From JAEZJZ01 sp964450265 (GTDB taxonomy: Bacteria > Bacillota > UBA994 > UBA5500), in contig CAYVCY010000047.1 of assembly GCA_964450265.1 (NCBI GenBank), positions 1-14,019 of the forward strand: DNA of 14,019 nucleotides. Reading direction: 5' to 3'. Position 1 is the first letter of the stretch; every line of letters starts with the position of its first letter. Of this stretch, positions 1 to 5,947 are shown piece by piece. Both the position numbers and the translations under genes were made by a program. The notes under the pieces were generated by a model. That model saw only the letters and a list, made by a program, of their open reading frames with translations, ran no database searches and was not told where the DNA came from.

Positions 1-2424
1 GAGAATATATACCGGTTCGACGTATAACACGGTGTTGCCGATGGGCAAGACCAATAGATTGCCCCGGATCACCCTGGAGCCCGACTGGCTCCACAAGGTA
101 ATGTTGGCCGAGATGTCCGTGTCCTGATCGATGCGAGCTTCAATCTGCATCGGCCCCTGCACCACCGTCTCCTTGGGGAAGCGGAACAGGTGAAGATCAC
201 CGTAATGCTCGGCGTCGTTGCGAGCAGCCAACCAAGCGATCATATTCAGCTTCGGATTATCCTCGGTACCGGCCGGAGTCAGTGGCAAGATAGAGACGAA
301 TTCCTCCTCATCGCCAATACCACCCGGTAGGCTCATCACAGTGTAATAGGGTTCCACCTGGCGTTCCGTGTTCTCATATGTCTCCCGGGCGATCCGCCAG
401 GGATCCTCGCGATTATAGAACAGGGTGGGATCTGTCATGTGGTAGATGTTCAGCACCTCAGCCTGCAACCGCAGATAGGTGTCGGGATAACGCAGATGCG
501 CCTTTACGCTGGCCGGCATCTGTTCCATAGGCTTGATCAGAGTAGGAAAGATCTTCTTGATGGTCTCGATCAAAGGATCCTCCTGATCGGCCTGGTAAAA
601 ATCCACCGTGCCGTTATAGGCGTCTACTACCACCTTGACGGAGTTACGAATGTAGTTCACCCCTCTGACTGCCAAAGGCTCGGAATAGGGGAACATATTG
701 CTGGTGGTGAAGGCATCGATTACCCAGTAAATCTTACCATCGGCGATCACTGGGTAAGGATCATTCTCGTATTGTAGGAACGGAGCGATTGAGCGCACCC
801 GGTCCATCACCGTGCGGTGATAGAGGATGCGGCTTTCGGGGGTGATGCTATCGGACAACAACATGGTGATGTTACCGTAACGCAAGGAGAACATCAGCTT
901 ATTCAAAAACCCCAGCTTTACCCCGGCTGTTCCTGTATAGACATGGCTAGCGTTGGTTTCACTGCCCCGGGGATAGTCGAACTCGGCCATATTGGTATTC
1001 ACGATGGCATAAGTGTCGGATAACTCCCCAAAATAGACCTGAGGCACCGCTAGTTCCAGCTCTCTAGCGTCGGTTCGGGCAGGAATATCGCCCATCAAGA
1101 ATAGGGGCTGGCCCTGGGCGTCAACCCGATTGACGGGAGAAACCACCATCCCATATCCATGGGTATAAACCAGATGCTTATTCAGCCACGTGCCGTCAGT
1201 CAGTTGCATCTCGCGCACGCTGAGCATCACTTGTCGCAAGTCGCCATCAATCTGATAGCGATCGATGTCGATATCATTAAACCGATAGTAAGGACGGATG
1301 CCCTGCAACTGGGTGTAGGATTGCCCCAGCAACCGCCAATCCAACAGACGCACGTTGTCCATCGTCTGCGGGTGTTGCTCGAGTGCGGCCTGGGAAAGGG
1401 GTGCCGGAGCAGGTAAGGGCGTCTCCATGATGCGCTCCAAATTGAAACCGATACGCGTGTACTTGATGTTATGCTCGATATAGGGCGTCTCCCGTTCCAA
1501 CTGATTCGGCTCCACACTAAACCGTTCCACAAACCCAGGGTAAAAGCCACCTGCCAGCACCGAAAGCAACATCAAGGCGGCGGGCAAGACTACCGCTACC
1601 CGCACTCGGCGCAGGAAGGTATTTAGCAAAGCACCCAGCGCCAAGGCTATGGATAGCCACATCAGGATCCGAAAGATGGGCATCGAAGCATACATGTCGG
1701 TATAACTGGCGCCAAAAGTCACCCCGCGAGGCGAATATAGCAACTGATCGATATCCAGCTTATAACCGAGGGCCTTCGTCCCTAGCACAAAGGCCAACAG
1801 TCCAGACAGATGAGCGACGGCGCCCCGAAACCCAGCATTCTGTTTGCTGAGCAACCCTGCTAAGAAATAGAGGCCTGCGGTGGCCAAGAGTGCCATCCAG
1901 AACAGGTTGAAAAAGGTTTGAAACAGGTAGAGCATCAGTGGCAACTGGAAGACATAATATGACGCGTCCTGAGCGTAGAGAGGGTCATCCAGACCGAAAG
2001 GAGTGGAATGCAAAAATGTCTGCAAGTTCAGCCACTGTCCATTGGACGACACGCCGATCAGCAACGCCAGTCCCAATGAGATCCCCAGCAATCCCCAGGT
2101 TACATAACGGCTGTTCAAGAAGTCATCCATGAAATCCAAATAGCCCTGCTGGCTGGGGAAATAGCGGATATTATCCTCGTCCACGGCCCCTCGCATTCTA
2201 CGGGCCAGGTGGCGCCTGATGATGGTCACATTCACGAAGATGAACAAGAAGGCGATCGCACCCACCAACAAGGACACCAACACTCTGGATAGAATTATCT
2301 TCCAAAATATGTCCACATAACCGACATCGACAAACCAAAGCCAGTCTGTATAGAAACCCGCCGAGGAAAACACGATGGCGATCAGGATGATCACCGGTAC
2401 TAGGAAAAGGACCCATCTGCGCAT
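1..2424 (-). CDS. UPF0182 family integral membrane protein, C-terminus cut by window edge
   Basis: I read this ORF directly from the reverse complement. It is open for 808 codons and runs off the left edge. The N-terminal third is strongly hydrophobic, with membrane segments near residues 4-22, 43-66, about 110-128, about 165-190 and more up to about residue 300; seven are usual for the family. A long soluble part follows, with stretches typical of UPF0182 (COG1615): 'DPYPVIADGKIYWVIDAFTT' and 'NYIRNSVKVVVDAYNG'. Family members are about 900-1000 residues, so roughly 100-150 are missing. The molecular function of the family is unknown; it presumably sits in the cytoplasmic membrane with the large domain outside. 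Two in-frame ATGs exist. I prefer the one at 2424, which has AAGGGGG about 10 bases upstream; the one at 2433 lies only one base from that site. It is divergent from the phosphatase gene at 2700. Confidence 0.9.
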   Translation of the reverse strand, partial: MRRWVLFLVPVIILIAIVFSSAGFYTDWLWFVDVGYVDIFWKIILSRVLVSLLVGAIAFLFIFVNVTIIRRHLARRMRGAVDEDNIRYFPSQQGYLDFMDDFLNSRYVTWGLLGISLGLALLIGVSSNGQWLNLQTFLHSTPFGLDDPLYAQDASYYVFQLPLMLYLFQTFFNLFWMALLATAGLYFLAGLLSKQNAGFRGAVAHLSGLLAFVLGTKALGYKLDIDQLLYSPRGVTFGASYTDMYASMPIFRILMWLSIALALGALLNTFLRRVRVAVVLPAALMLLSVLAGGFYPGFVERFSVEPNQLERETPYIEHNIKYTRIGFNLERIMETPLPAPAPLSQAALEQHPQTMDNVRLLDWRLLGQSYTQLQGIRPYYRFNDIDIDRYQIDGDLRQVMLSVREMQLTDGTWLNKHLVYTHGYGMVVSPVNRVDAQGQPLFLMGDIPARTDARELELAVPQVYFGELSDTYAIVNTNMAEFDYPRGSETNASHVYTGTAGVKLGFLNKLMFSLRYGNITMLLSDSITPESRILYHRTVMDRVRSIAPFLQYENDPYPVIADGKIYWVIDAFTTSNMFPYSEPLAVRGVNYIRNSVKVVVDAYNGTVDFYQADQEDPLIETIKKIFPTLIKPMEQMPASVKAHLRYPDTYLRLQAEVLNIYHMTDPTLFYNREDPWRIARETYENTERQVEPYYTVMSLPGGIGDEEEFVSILPLTPAGTEDNPKLNMIAWLAARNDAEHYGDLHLFRFPKETVVQGPMQIEARIDQDTDISANITLWSQSGSRVIRGNLLVLPIGNTVLYVEPVYIL

Positions 2425-2474
2425 AACATACATGCCCCCTTAAGTCGCGAAAAGCAAAGATCACAGTATTGCCC

Positions 2475-2523
2475 GCAACATCCGAGGTGTTGCAGGAGGA
2501 AAACCTAGCCAACGGTCTCCTGT
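2475..2523. repeat. Two adjoining inverted repeats in the divergent intergenic region
   Basis: GCAACA (2475-2480) and TGTTGC (2488-2493) form a perfect 6-bp inverted repeat around a 7-base spacer. Directly adjoining it, CAGGAG (2493-2498) pairs with CTCCTG (2517-2522), and G-T pairs on both sides extend this to about 8 pairs (2492-2499 with 2516-2523). They lie 50-100 bases upstream of the UPF0182 start, so on the minus strand they could be leader hairpins or operators for that gene. No clear minus-strand promoter was seen, so the role is inference only. Confidence 0.45.
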
Positions 2524-2552
2524 TCAATATTTCCCGTTGTGCTACTGATAAT
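2523..2552 (+). promoter_or_regulatory. Candidate promoter for the phosphatase transcript
   Basis: GATAAT (2547-2552) matches the -10 consensus at 5 of 6 positions. TTCAAT (2523-2528), 18 bases upstream, is a poor -35 (3 of 6). A start near 2559 would put the large hairpin at 2563-2619 at the very 5' end of the transcript and give a leader of about 140 bases. The match is weak and other promoters are possible. Confidence 0.3.
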
Positions 2553-2562
2553 CCTGCCTTCA

Positions 2563-2619
2563 CCGCCACTTTCGACGCGATCTGTTTCCTGGGGAAGCAG
2601 GTAAACAGGAAAGTGGTGG
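2563..2619 (+). promoter_or_regulatory. Long two-part stem-loop, possible structured leader RNA
   Basis: An outer helix pairs 2563-2573 with 2609-2619: 11 bp including CCACTTTC/GAAAGTGG and one G-U. An inner helix follows: CTGTTT (2582-2587) with AAACAG (2603-2608), and CCTG (2588-2591) with CAGG (2598-2601). T2602 is a single bulge and GGGAAG is the loop. On the 5' side an 8-base bulge (2574-2581) separates the helices; on the 3' side they stack directly. That is about 21 pairs in 57 bases, in non-coding DNA between divergent genes, so it is not a terminator of either. It matches no riboswitch, T-box, SRP RNA or 6S signature that I recognise. The folded strand could be either one; plus is chosen because of the downstream gene. 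Confidence 0.5.
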
Positions 2620-2635
2620 GGAAGACAAACTAGCA

Positions 2636-2668
2636 CAGGATGATTGTTGCCAAACGACAAACATCCTG
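2636..2668 (+). promoter_or_regulatory. 33-base near-perfect dyad upstream of the phosphatase RBS
   Basis: CAGGATG (2636-2642) pairs with CATCCTG (2662-2668). After one A-A mismatch (2643/2661), TTGTTG (2644-2649) pairs with CGACAA (2655-2660) using one T-G. The loop is CCAAA. Thirteen of 14 positions pair. It lies about 14 bases upstream of the GGGAGG (2682-2687) serving the ATG at 2700, and 17 bases after the previous stem-loop. No T-run follows closely, so a simple terminator is unlikely. It could be an operator dyad or a leader hairpin affecting translation. Confidence 0.5.
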
Positions 2669-2699
2669 CACTGAGAATTTTGGGAGGCGTTATAGTTTT

Positions 2700-3401
2700 A
2701 TGGAAGTCGTGATCGCTGCCGCCAAGACACACAAGTATGCAGTATCGGAAAGCGGAGACAGCTTTGAGGTGACGGAACGCCCCAAAGGCGGCATCTCGCT
2801 GATCCTAGCCGACGGACAGGGGAGCGGGCGCTCCGCCCGGCTGAACAGCTGCATGGTTACTGCCCGCTGTGCCTCGCTGATCAGCGACGGGGCGCGAGAT
2901 GGAGCGGCGGCAAGAGCGGTGCATGATGTGTTATATGCGAGCAAAGATGGCAAGGTATCGGCAGAGTTGCTGATCGTCTCGGTGGACTTGGCGGCTAACA
3001 CCCTGCTGGTCTCACGAAATTCCGCCTGCCCGGTGCTCGCCCTAAAGGATGGGCAGGTGACCTCTCTGCCAGGAGAGGCTGGTCCCATCGGGGTCCGCCG
3101 CCAGACAAAGCCTCTGATCGATGCACTGCCACTGAAACCAGGCCTGACCGTGGTTGGTTTTTCCGATGGCATTTGGTTTGCTGGCCGTTATACTGGACAG
3201 CCCTGGGGGCAGGCCGAATTGGCCGAGTTGATCCAGACCAATTCGACCCAGCCGCGGGCACTTGCGGATGGCATCCTCTCTCAGTCTCTGCTGCGAGATC
3301 AGGGCCGCGCCAGAGACGACATGACAGTGTTTGCTTTGACCATCAGCAAACGACAGTCTGAGGGAAAAATCCGCACCATGGATGTCAGCTTTCCCTTTTA
3401 G
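2700..3401 (+). CDS. Stand-alone SpoIIE/PP2C-type serine/threonine phosphatase
   Basis: This is a 233-residue cytoplasmic protein consisting almost entirely of a PP2C-like phosphatase domain of the SpoIIE/RsbU/RsbX type, which dephosphorylates Ser/Thr phosphoproteins such as anti-anti-sigma factors. Metal-binding motifs are in order: LADGQGSG (D38-G43), GFSDGI (D156-G157) and RDDMTV (D206-D207). There is no sensor domain or membrane segment, unlike SpoIIE or RsbU, so it is closest in architecture to RsbX. The start at ATG 2700 has GGGAGG about 12 bases upstream. An in-frame ATG at 2640 would add 20 residues that do not resemble the family and would fall inside the stem-loop at 2636-2668. No anti-sigma or STAS gene is adjacent, so the substrate is unknown. 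A P-loop protein gene follows after 61 bases, probably in the same operon. Confidence 0.85.
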   Translation: MEVVIAAAKTHKYAVSESGDSFEVTERPKGGISLILADGQGSGRSARLNSCMVTARCASLISDGARDGAAARAVHDVLYASKDGKVSAELLIVSVDLAANTLLVSRNSACPVLALKDGQVTSLPGEAGPIGVRRQTKPLIDALPLKPGLTVVGFSDGIWFAGRYTGQPWGQAELAELIQTNSTQPRALADGILSQSLLRDQGRARDDMTVFALTISKRQSEGKIRTMDVSFPF

Positions 3402-3462
3402 CGCATAACGGCAGGCAGGTTTGAGCTGGCCCAGAGGCGAGAATGGAAGGAGATGAGCCAAA

Positions 3463-3894
3463 ATGGATGACTTCCTCGTCGGTGTAGTGGGGAACTGCGT
3501 GGCAGGCAAGACTACGCTTGTACAAGGCCTCAAACATAACGGATATAGAGCAGTGAATATCCCTCAAGAGCACAGCGTTGCTCCGCGGTTTTGGCGCAAG
3601 CTGAACGTCGACTTCCTGATCCTGCTCAGCTGCACTTTAGCTACTGCTAGGCAGCGCCGCCGCATTCCCTGGGGTCAGGAGAGGCTGGATGCGCAAGCTA
3701 TCAAGCTGGCAGATGCTAGAGCCCATTGTCAGCTCTATCTACCTACTGACGACTTGACCATCGAGCAAGTATTATGGACGGCTATCGCTGCAGTGACCAG
3801 GCACAGAGAGGGGGAGAGAGATGTCGGAGAAGATCACTCTGGCGGACGTCAAGCATCACCCACAGGTGGAGACATACCTCAAATATGGCCATGA
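3463..3894 (+). CDS. Small P-loop NTPase, nucleotide-kinase-like, uncharacterised
   Basis: This is a 143-residue protein with an N-terminal Walker A motif, GNCVAGKT (G10-T17), after a beta strand. A conserved-looking QEHS follows at 35-38, then a hydrophobic strand VDFLILL (49-55). After that comes an Arg-rich, LID-like stretch around RQRRRIPWGQE and an ARAH...LYLPTDDLTIEQV segment. This layout resembles small kinases of the adenylate-kinase/shikimate-kinase fold, and I recall similar uncharacterised proteins in Bacillota and Chloroflexota; the substrate is unknown. GGAAGGAG (3445-3452) lies 10 bases before the ATG. The last 24 residues (from about 120) are encoded in a 74-base overlap with the HD gene, are rich in Gly, Asp and Pro, and look unlike folded protein. 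The C-terminus may therefore be a neutral extension or the product of a frameshift. Confidence 0.75.
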   Translation: MDDFLVGVVGNCVAGKTTLVQGLKHNGYRAVNIPQEHSVAPRFWRKLNVDFLILLSCTLATARQRRRIPWGQERLDAQAIKLADARAHCQLYLPTDDLTIEQVLWTAIAAVTRHREGERDVGEDHSGGRQASPTGGDIPQIWP

Positions 3895-4489
3895 GCATTT
3901 GGCCGAGATGGGCTTCACCGAGCACGGCTTCCGCCATGCCACGTTGGTCTCGACTATCTCCCATCAGATCATGCAGCGCCTGGACTACAGCGAACGGGAG
4001 TCCGAACTGGCGGCTATAGCCGGCTATCTGCATGATATCGGCAACGTGGTCAGCCGCAAAGACCATGGGAGAACGGCTGCGGTGATGGCCATGCAGCTGT
4101 TGGAACAATTAGGGATGCCTTATCACGAAGTAGCCGTCATCGCCGGAGCCATCGGCAACCATGAAGAGGAATACGGGGTGGCAGTCAATCCGGTTGCCGC
4201 CGCGCTGATCCTGGCGGACAAGTCCGACGTGCACCGTTCAAGGGTGCGCAACCGGGATTTAGCCACCTTCGATATACACGACCGAGTCAACTATGCCGTC
4301 ACCCATTCCTTTGTGCGGGTAGAACCAAAACCCCGCCAAATAACCCTGGAACTGACTATCGATACCAGCGTCAGCTCGATCATGGATTACTTTGAAATCT
4401 TCCTCGTCCGGATGGTGATGTGTCGGCGAGCCGCAGCTTTACTGAATGCGGATTTTGCGATCGTGATCAACGGAGCCAAACTCCTCTAA
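3821..4489 (+). CDS. HD-domain metal-dependent phosphohydrolase
   Basis: This 222-residue soluble protein carries the metal-ligand set of the HD superfamily: H39, the H71-D72 doublet in GYLHDIGN, H82, H114 in GNHEE, and D133 in ILADKSD. Such enzymes hydrolyse phosphomonoesters or phosphodiesters of nucleotides; the actual substrate cannot be told from sequence. The C-terminal third (about 140-222) is a separate segment with no motif I recognise. The ATG at 3821 follows a GAGAGGGGGAGAG purine run. The gene overlaps the end of the P-loop gene by 74 bases, suggesting co-transcription and translational coupling. A P-loop kinase-like protein beside an HD hydrolase could mean opposing phosphorylation and dephosphorylation of a small molecule, but that is inference. 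The mrp gene follows after 126 bases. Confidence 0.85.
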   Translation: MSEKITLADVKHHPQVETYLKYGHEHLAEMGFTEHGFRHATLVSTISHQIMQRLDYSERESELAAIAGYLHDIGNVVSRKDHGRTAAVMAMQLLEQLGMPYHEVAVIAGAIGNHEEEYGVAVNPVAAALILADKSDVHRSRVRNRDLATFDIHDRVNYAVTHSFVRVEPKPRQITLELTIDTSVSSIMDYFEIFLVRMVMCRRAAALLNADFAIVINGAKLL

Positions 4490-4510
4490 TTGGATATCCA
4501 GTTTATCCAA
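4490..4510. repeat. Inverted repeat between the HD gene and mrp
   Basis: TTGGATA (4490-4496) and TATCCAA (4504-4510) form a perfect 7-bp inverted repeat with a 7-base spacer, beginning one base after the HD gene stop codon. No T-run follows, so it is a weak terminator candidate. It lies just upstream of the candidate mrp promoter and could equally be an operator. Confidence 0.4.
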
Positions 4511-4519
4511 ATATTCAGA

Positions 4520-4550
4520 TTAGCAGTCTGGTGCCGATTAGGCGTATACT
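4520..4550 (+). promoter_or_regulatory. Candidate promoter for mrp
   Basis: TATACT (4545-4550) is a good -10 (5 of 6). TTAGCA (4520-4525) is a weak -35 with a long 19-base spacer. A start near 4557 would leave a leader of about 60 bases before the mrp ATG. The 126-base gap after the HD gene supports a separate promoter here. Confidence 0.35.
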
Positions 4551-4615
4551 GACAGGTGAGAGTAGTGGCAACTTTGCCTCTGCCTTACTGCGATAACCAG
4601 GAAGGAGATAGCGGA

Positions 4616-5395
4616 ATGAATCAAGCAAACACTGCCCCCGGCCTGTTTCCACCCAATCCAGCTAGCAACATCAAGAGAGTGATAGCGGTGGTCAGCGGCA
4701 AGGGCGGGGTGGGCAAATCCTCGGTGACTGCGCTGTTGGCTAGCCAGCTACATCGCCTAGGCAACAGAGTAGGGGTGCTGGATGGAGACATCACCGGCCC
4801 TAGCATTCCTAAGATGTTTGGGGTAACCGGAGCACCGGAAGCCACCGCCAAGGGTTTAGTGCCCCGGGAAAGCCAAGGTGGAATTAAGCTGATCAGCATG
4901 AACCTGTTGCTGGGAGATGAGGAGGCACCGGTGATCTGGCGAGCACCGCTATTGTCGCAGGCAATCTCCCAATTCTGGACCAACACCGTTTGGGGGGACC
5001 TGGATTGGCTGTTGGTAGACCTGCCACCTGGGACTGCCGACGTGCCGCTGACTGTGATGCAATCCCTACCTCTCTCTGGTGTGGTGATTGTCACCTCGCC
5101 CCAATCGCTGGTGTTGATGGTGGTGAAGAAGGCGGTACATATGGCGGAAACGATGAAAGTGCCTATTTTGGGCGTGGTAGAGAACCTCAGCTTCGTGCAG
5201 TGCCCCGGGTGTAAAGAGGAGATCCACCCGTTCGGGGAAGGAAAGACCGCGCAACTGGCAACTGATCTGGGCGTGCCACTGTTGGCCACGCTGCCCATCG
5301 ACCCGGAGATCAGTCGACTGGCCGACCTAGGCCGAATAGAGGACTATCGGAGTCCTCTGGTGGAGGAGATGGCTAAGGAATTGCTGAACTTATAA
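4616..5395 (+). CDS. mrp: Mrp/NBP35-type Fe-S cluster carrier ATPase
   Basis: This 259-residue cytosolic P-loop ATPase of the Mrp/ApbC family binds and transfers iron-sulfur clusters to apo-proteins as a dimer. The deviant Walker A GKGGVGKS is at 28-35, a switch-like LDGDITGPSIPK at about 61-72, a Walker-B-like VDLPPGTAD with D135, and the Fe-S-bridging CPGC (C196, C199) near the C-terminus. It lacks the N-terminal DUF59 (MIP18) domain, so it is the short form. I chose ATG 4616 because GGAAGGAG sits about 8 bases upstream and the protein then starts just before the ATPase domain. An in-frame upstream start at 4556 would add 20 unconvincing residues and has no clear ribosome-binding site. A strong stem-loop (5402-5427) follows 7 bases after the stop. 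Confidence 0.93.
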   Translation: MNQANTAPGLFPPNPASNIKRVIAVVSGKGGVGKSSVTALLASQLHRLGNRVGVLDGDITGPSIPKMFGVTGAPEATAKGLVPRESQGGIKLISMNLLLGDEEAPVIWRAPLLSQAISQFWTNTVWGDLDWLLVDLPPGTADVPLTVMQSLPLSGVVIVTSPQSLVLMVVKKAVHMAETMKVPILGVVENLSFVQCPGCKEEIHPFGEGKTAQLATDLGVPLLATLPIDPEISRLADLGRIEDYRSPLVEEMAKELLNL

Positions 5396-5401
5396 GACAA
5401 A

Positions 5402-5427
5402 AGAGAGCGAGGGAAACCTCGCTCTCT
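5402..5427 (-). terminator. Stem-loop terminator, best on the minus strand, possibly bidirectional
   Basis: AGAGAGCGAGG (5402-5412) pairs perfectly with CCTCGCTCTCT (5417-5427), an 11-bp stem with a GAAA loop on the plus strand. Read on the minus strand the stem is followed by TTTGTCTTAT, a T-rich tail typical of an intrinsic terminator, so it would end the minus-strand unit at 5455-5550. On the plus strand it lies 7 bases after the mrp stop but has no T-run, so it could still help end mrp. Confidence 0.8.
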
Positions 5428-5454
5428 CTGGATCACAAAACCCTCTATTCGAGC

Positions 5455-5550
5455 CTATTTATCGGCGTTGCGATCAAACAGGCGACCACTACCAGCAAAT
5501 AGGAACAGCGGCAGACCGAGGCCTAAGAAAGCGATTAGAAGTTTCTCCAT
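5455..5550 (-). CDS. 31-residue single-span hydrophobic peptide, function unknown
   Basis: I found this by reading the reverse complement; it is far below usual length cut-offs. It encodes 31 residues beginning MEKLLIAFLGLGLPLFLF, then a polar tail AGSGRLFDRNADK. Residues about 4-20 could span the membrane once. Support for a real gene comes from the surroundings. AGGAGGGA ends 7 bases before the ATG. A TTGACC-18-TATACT promoter lies about 75-105 bases upstream (5626-5655). A perfect 11-bp stem-loop with a T-rich tail lies 28 bases after the stop. It is thus a complete monocistronic unit, convergent with mrp and divergent from secD. I recognise no family and it has no cysteines. Possible roles are a small regulator or subunit of a membrane complex (the neighbouring SecDF is one candidate) or a toxin-like peptide; none can be shown. 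Confidence 0.7.
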   Translation of the reverse strand: MEKLLIAFLGLGLPLFLFAGSGRLFDRNADK

Positions 5551-5625
5551 GTGTATTCCCTCCTAGCAAGTCAATTTGAGCAGAAATTGCGGTGAAAAAT
5601 ACGATGCACCCTCGCGGTTAATTCG

Positions 5626-5655
5626 AGTATAGGATACTTCCAACCGCCAGGTCAA
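5626..5655 (-). promoter_or_regulatory. Sigma-A-type promoter for the 31-residue peptide
   Basis: On the minus strand TTGACC (5655-5650) and TATACT (5631-5626) are separated by 18 bases. Both hexamers match consensus at 5 of 6 positions. Transcription would start near 5619, giving a leader of about 70 bases before the ATG at 5550. Confidence 0.75.
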
Positions 5656-5875
5656 TGCTTGTATACAAAGTGCAAATAGCAAAATATCGAACACTAGTAG
5701 TATTAGTTATACAATTAAACTAGTCAGACTCGTCATAGTAAATTTGCAGGCACTTAACAGCGAACACTCAGTTAATTAAATCGGGTAATGGTGCATGCTT
5801 CAAAGGGCACAACTTAGAGTTGATGTAAAGAACACCGTGCCTTCCTACAGCGCTTTGCCTGCTCATTTGCTTTGA
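5656..5875. other. AT-rich non-coding stretch with a palindrome, upstream of secD
   Basis: There is no convincing gene here. Positions 5661-5760 contain 32 G or C in 100 bases, clearly poorer than the surrounding genes. TTGTATACAA (5659-5668) is a perfect 10-base palindrome 3 bases upstream of the -35 of the minus-strand promoter, a natural operator position. ACTAG/CTAGT and TAGTT/AACTA half-sites surround 5692-5723. A 22-codon ORF starting at 5655 lacks a ribosome-binding site. The stretch may hold upstream control elements for both divergent promoters. Confidence 0.5.
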
Positions 5876-5905
5876 TTGACATGCTATCTCATCAACAATT
5901 ATACT
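5876..5905 (+). promoter_or_regulatory. Sigma-A-type promoter for secDF
   Basis: A perfect -35 TTGACA (5876-5881) and a -10 TATACT (5900-5905) are separated by 18 bases. The predicted start near 5912 leaves a leader of about 35 bases before the secD ATG at 5948. No other gene lies between, so secD-secF is its own transcription unit. Confidence 0.8.
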
Positions 5906-5947
5906 GGTTTGTAGGCCTTGATCAGGAGAAGGGGGAGAATAGCTAAG

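Noticed and set aside
2582..2608. SRP RNA apical hairpin, suggested by GGGAAGCAGG
   Set aside because: The conserved GGAAGGAAGCAGC loop arrangement is incomplete and the helix context does not fit.
2640..2699. Upstream ATG start for the phosphatase
   Set aside because: The added 20 residues fall in the stem-loop at 2636-2668 and do not look like the family; ATG 2700 has a GGGAGG site and begins directly with the domain.
2660..2700. TPP riboswitch, suggested by CTGAGA
   Set aside because: Only this short string matches; the other conserved blocks of the TPP aptamer are absent.
3782..4108. 108-codon minus-strand ORF
   Set aside because: It is antisense to the well-supported HD and P-loop genes and shows no protein family features.
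5655..5723. 22-codon plus-strand ORF in the AT-rich gap
   Set aside because: It has no proper Shine-Dalgarno sequence, its start overlaps the -35 of the better-supported minus-strand promoter, and its composition follows the AT-rich DNA.
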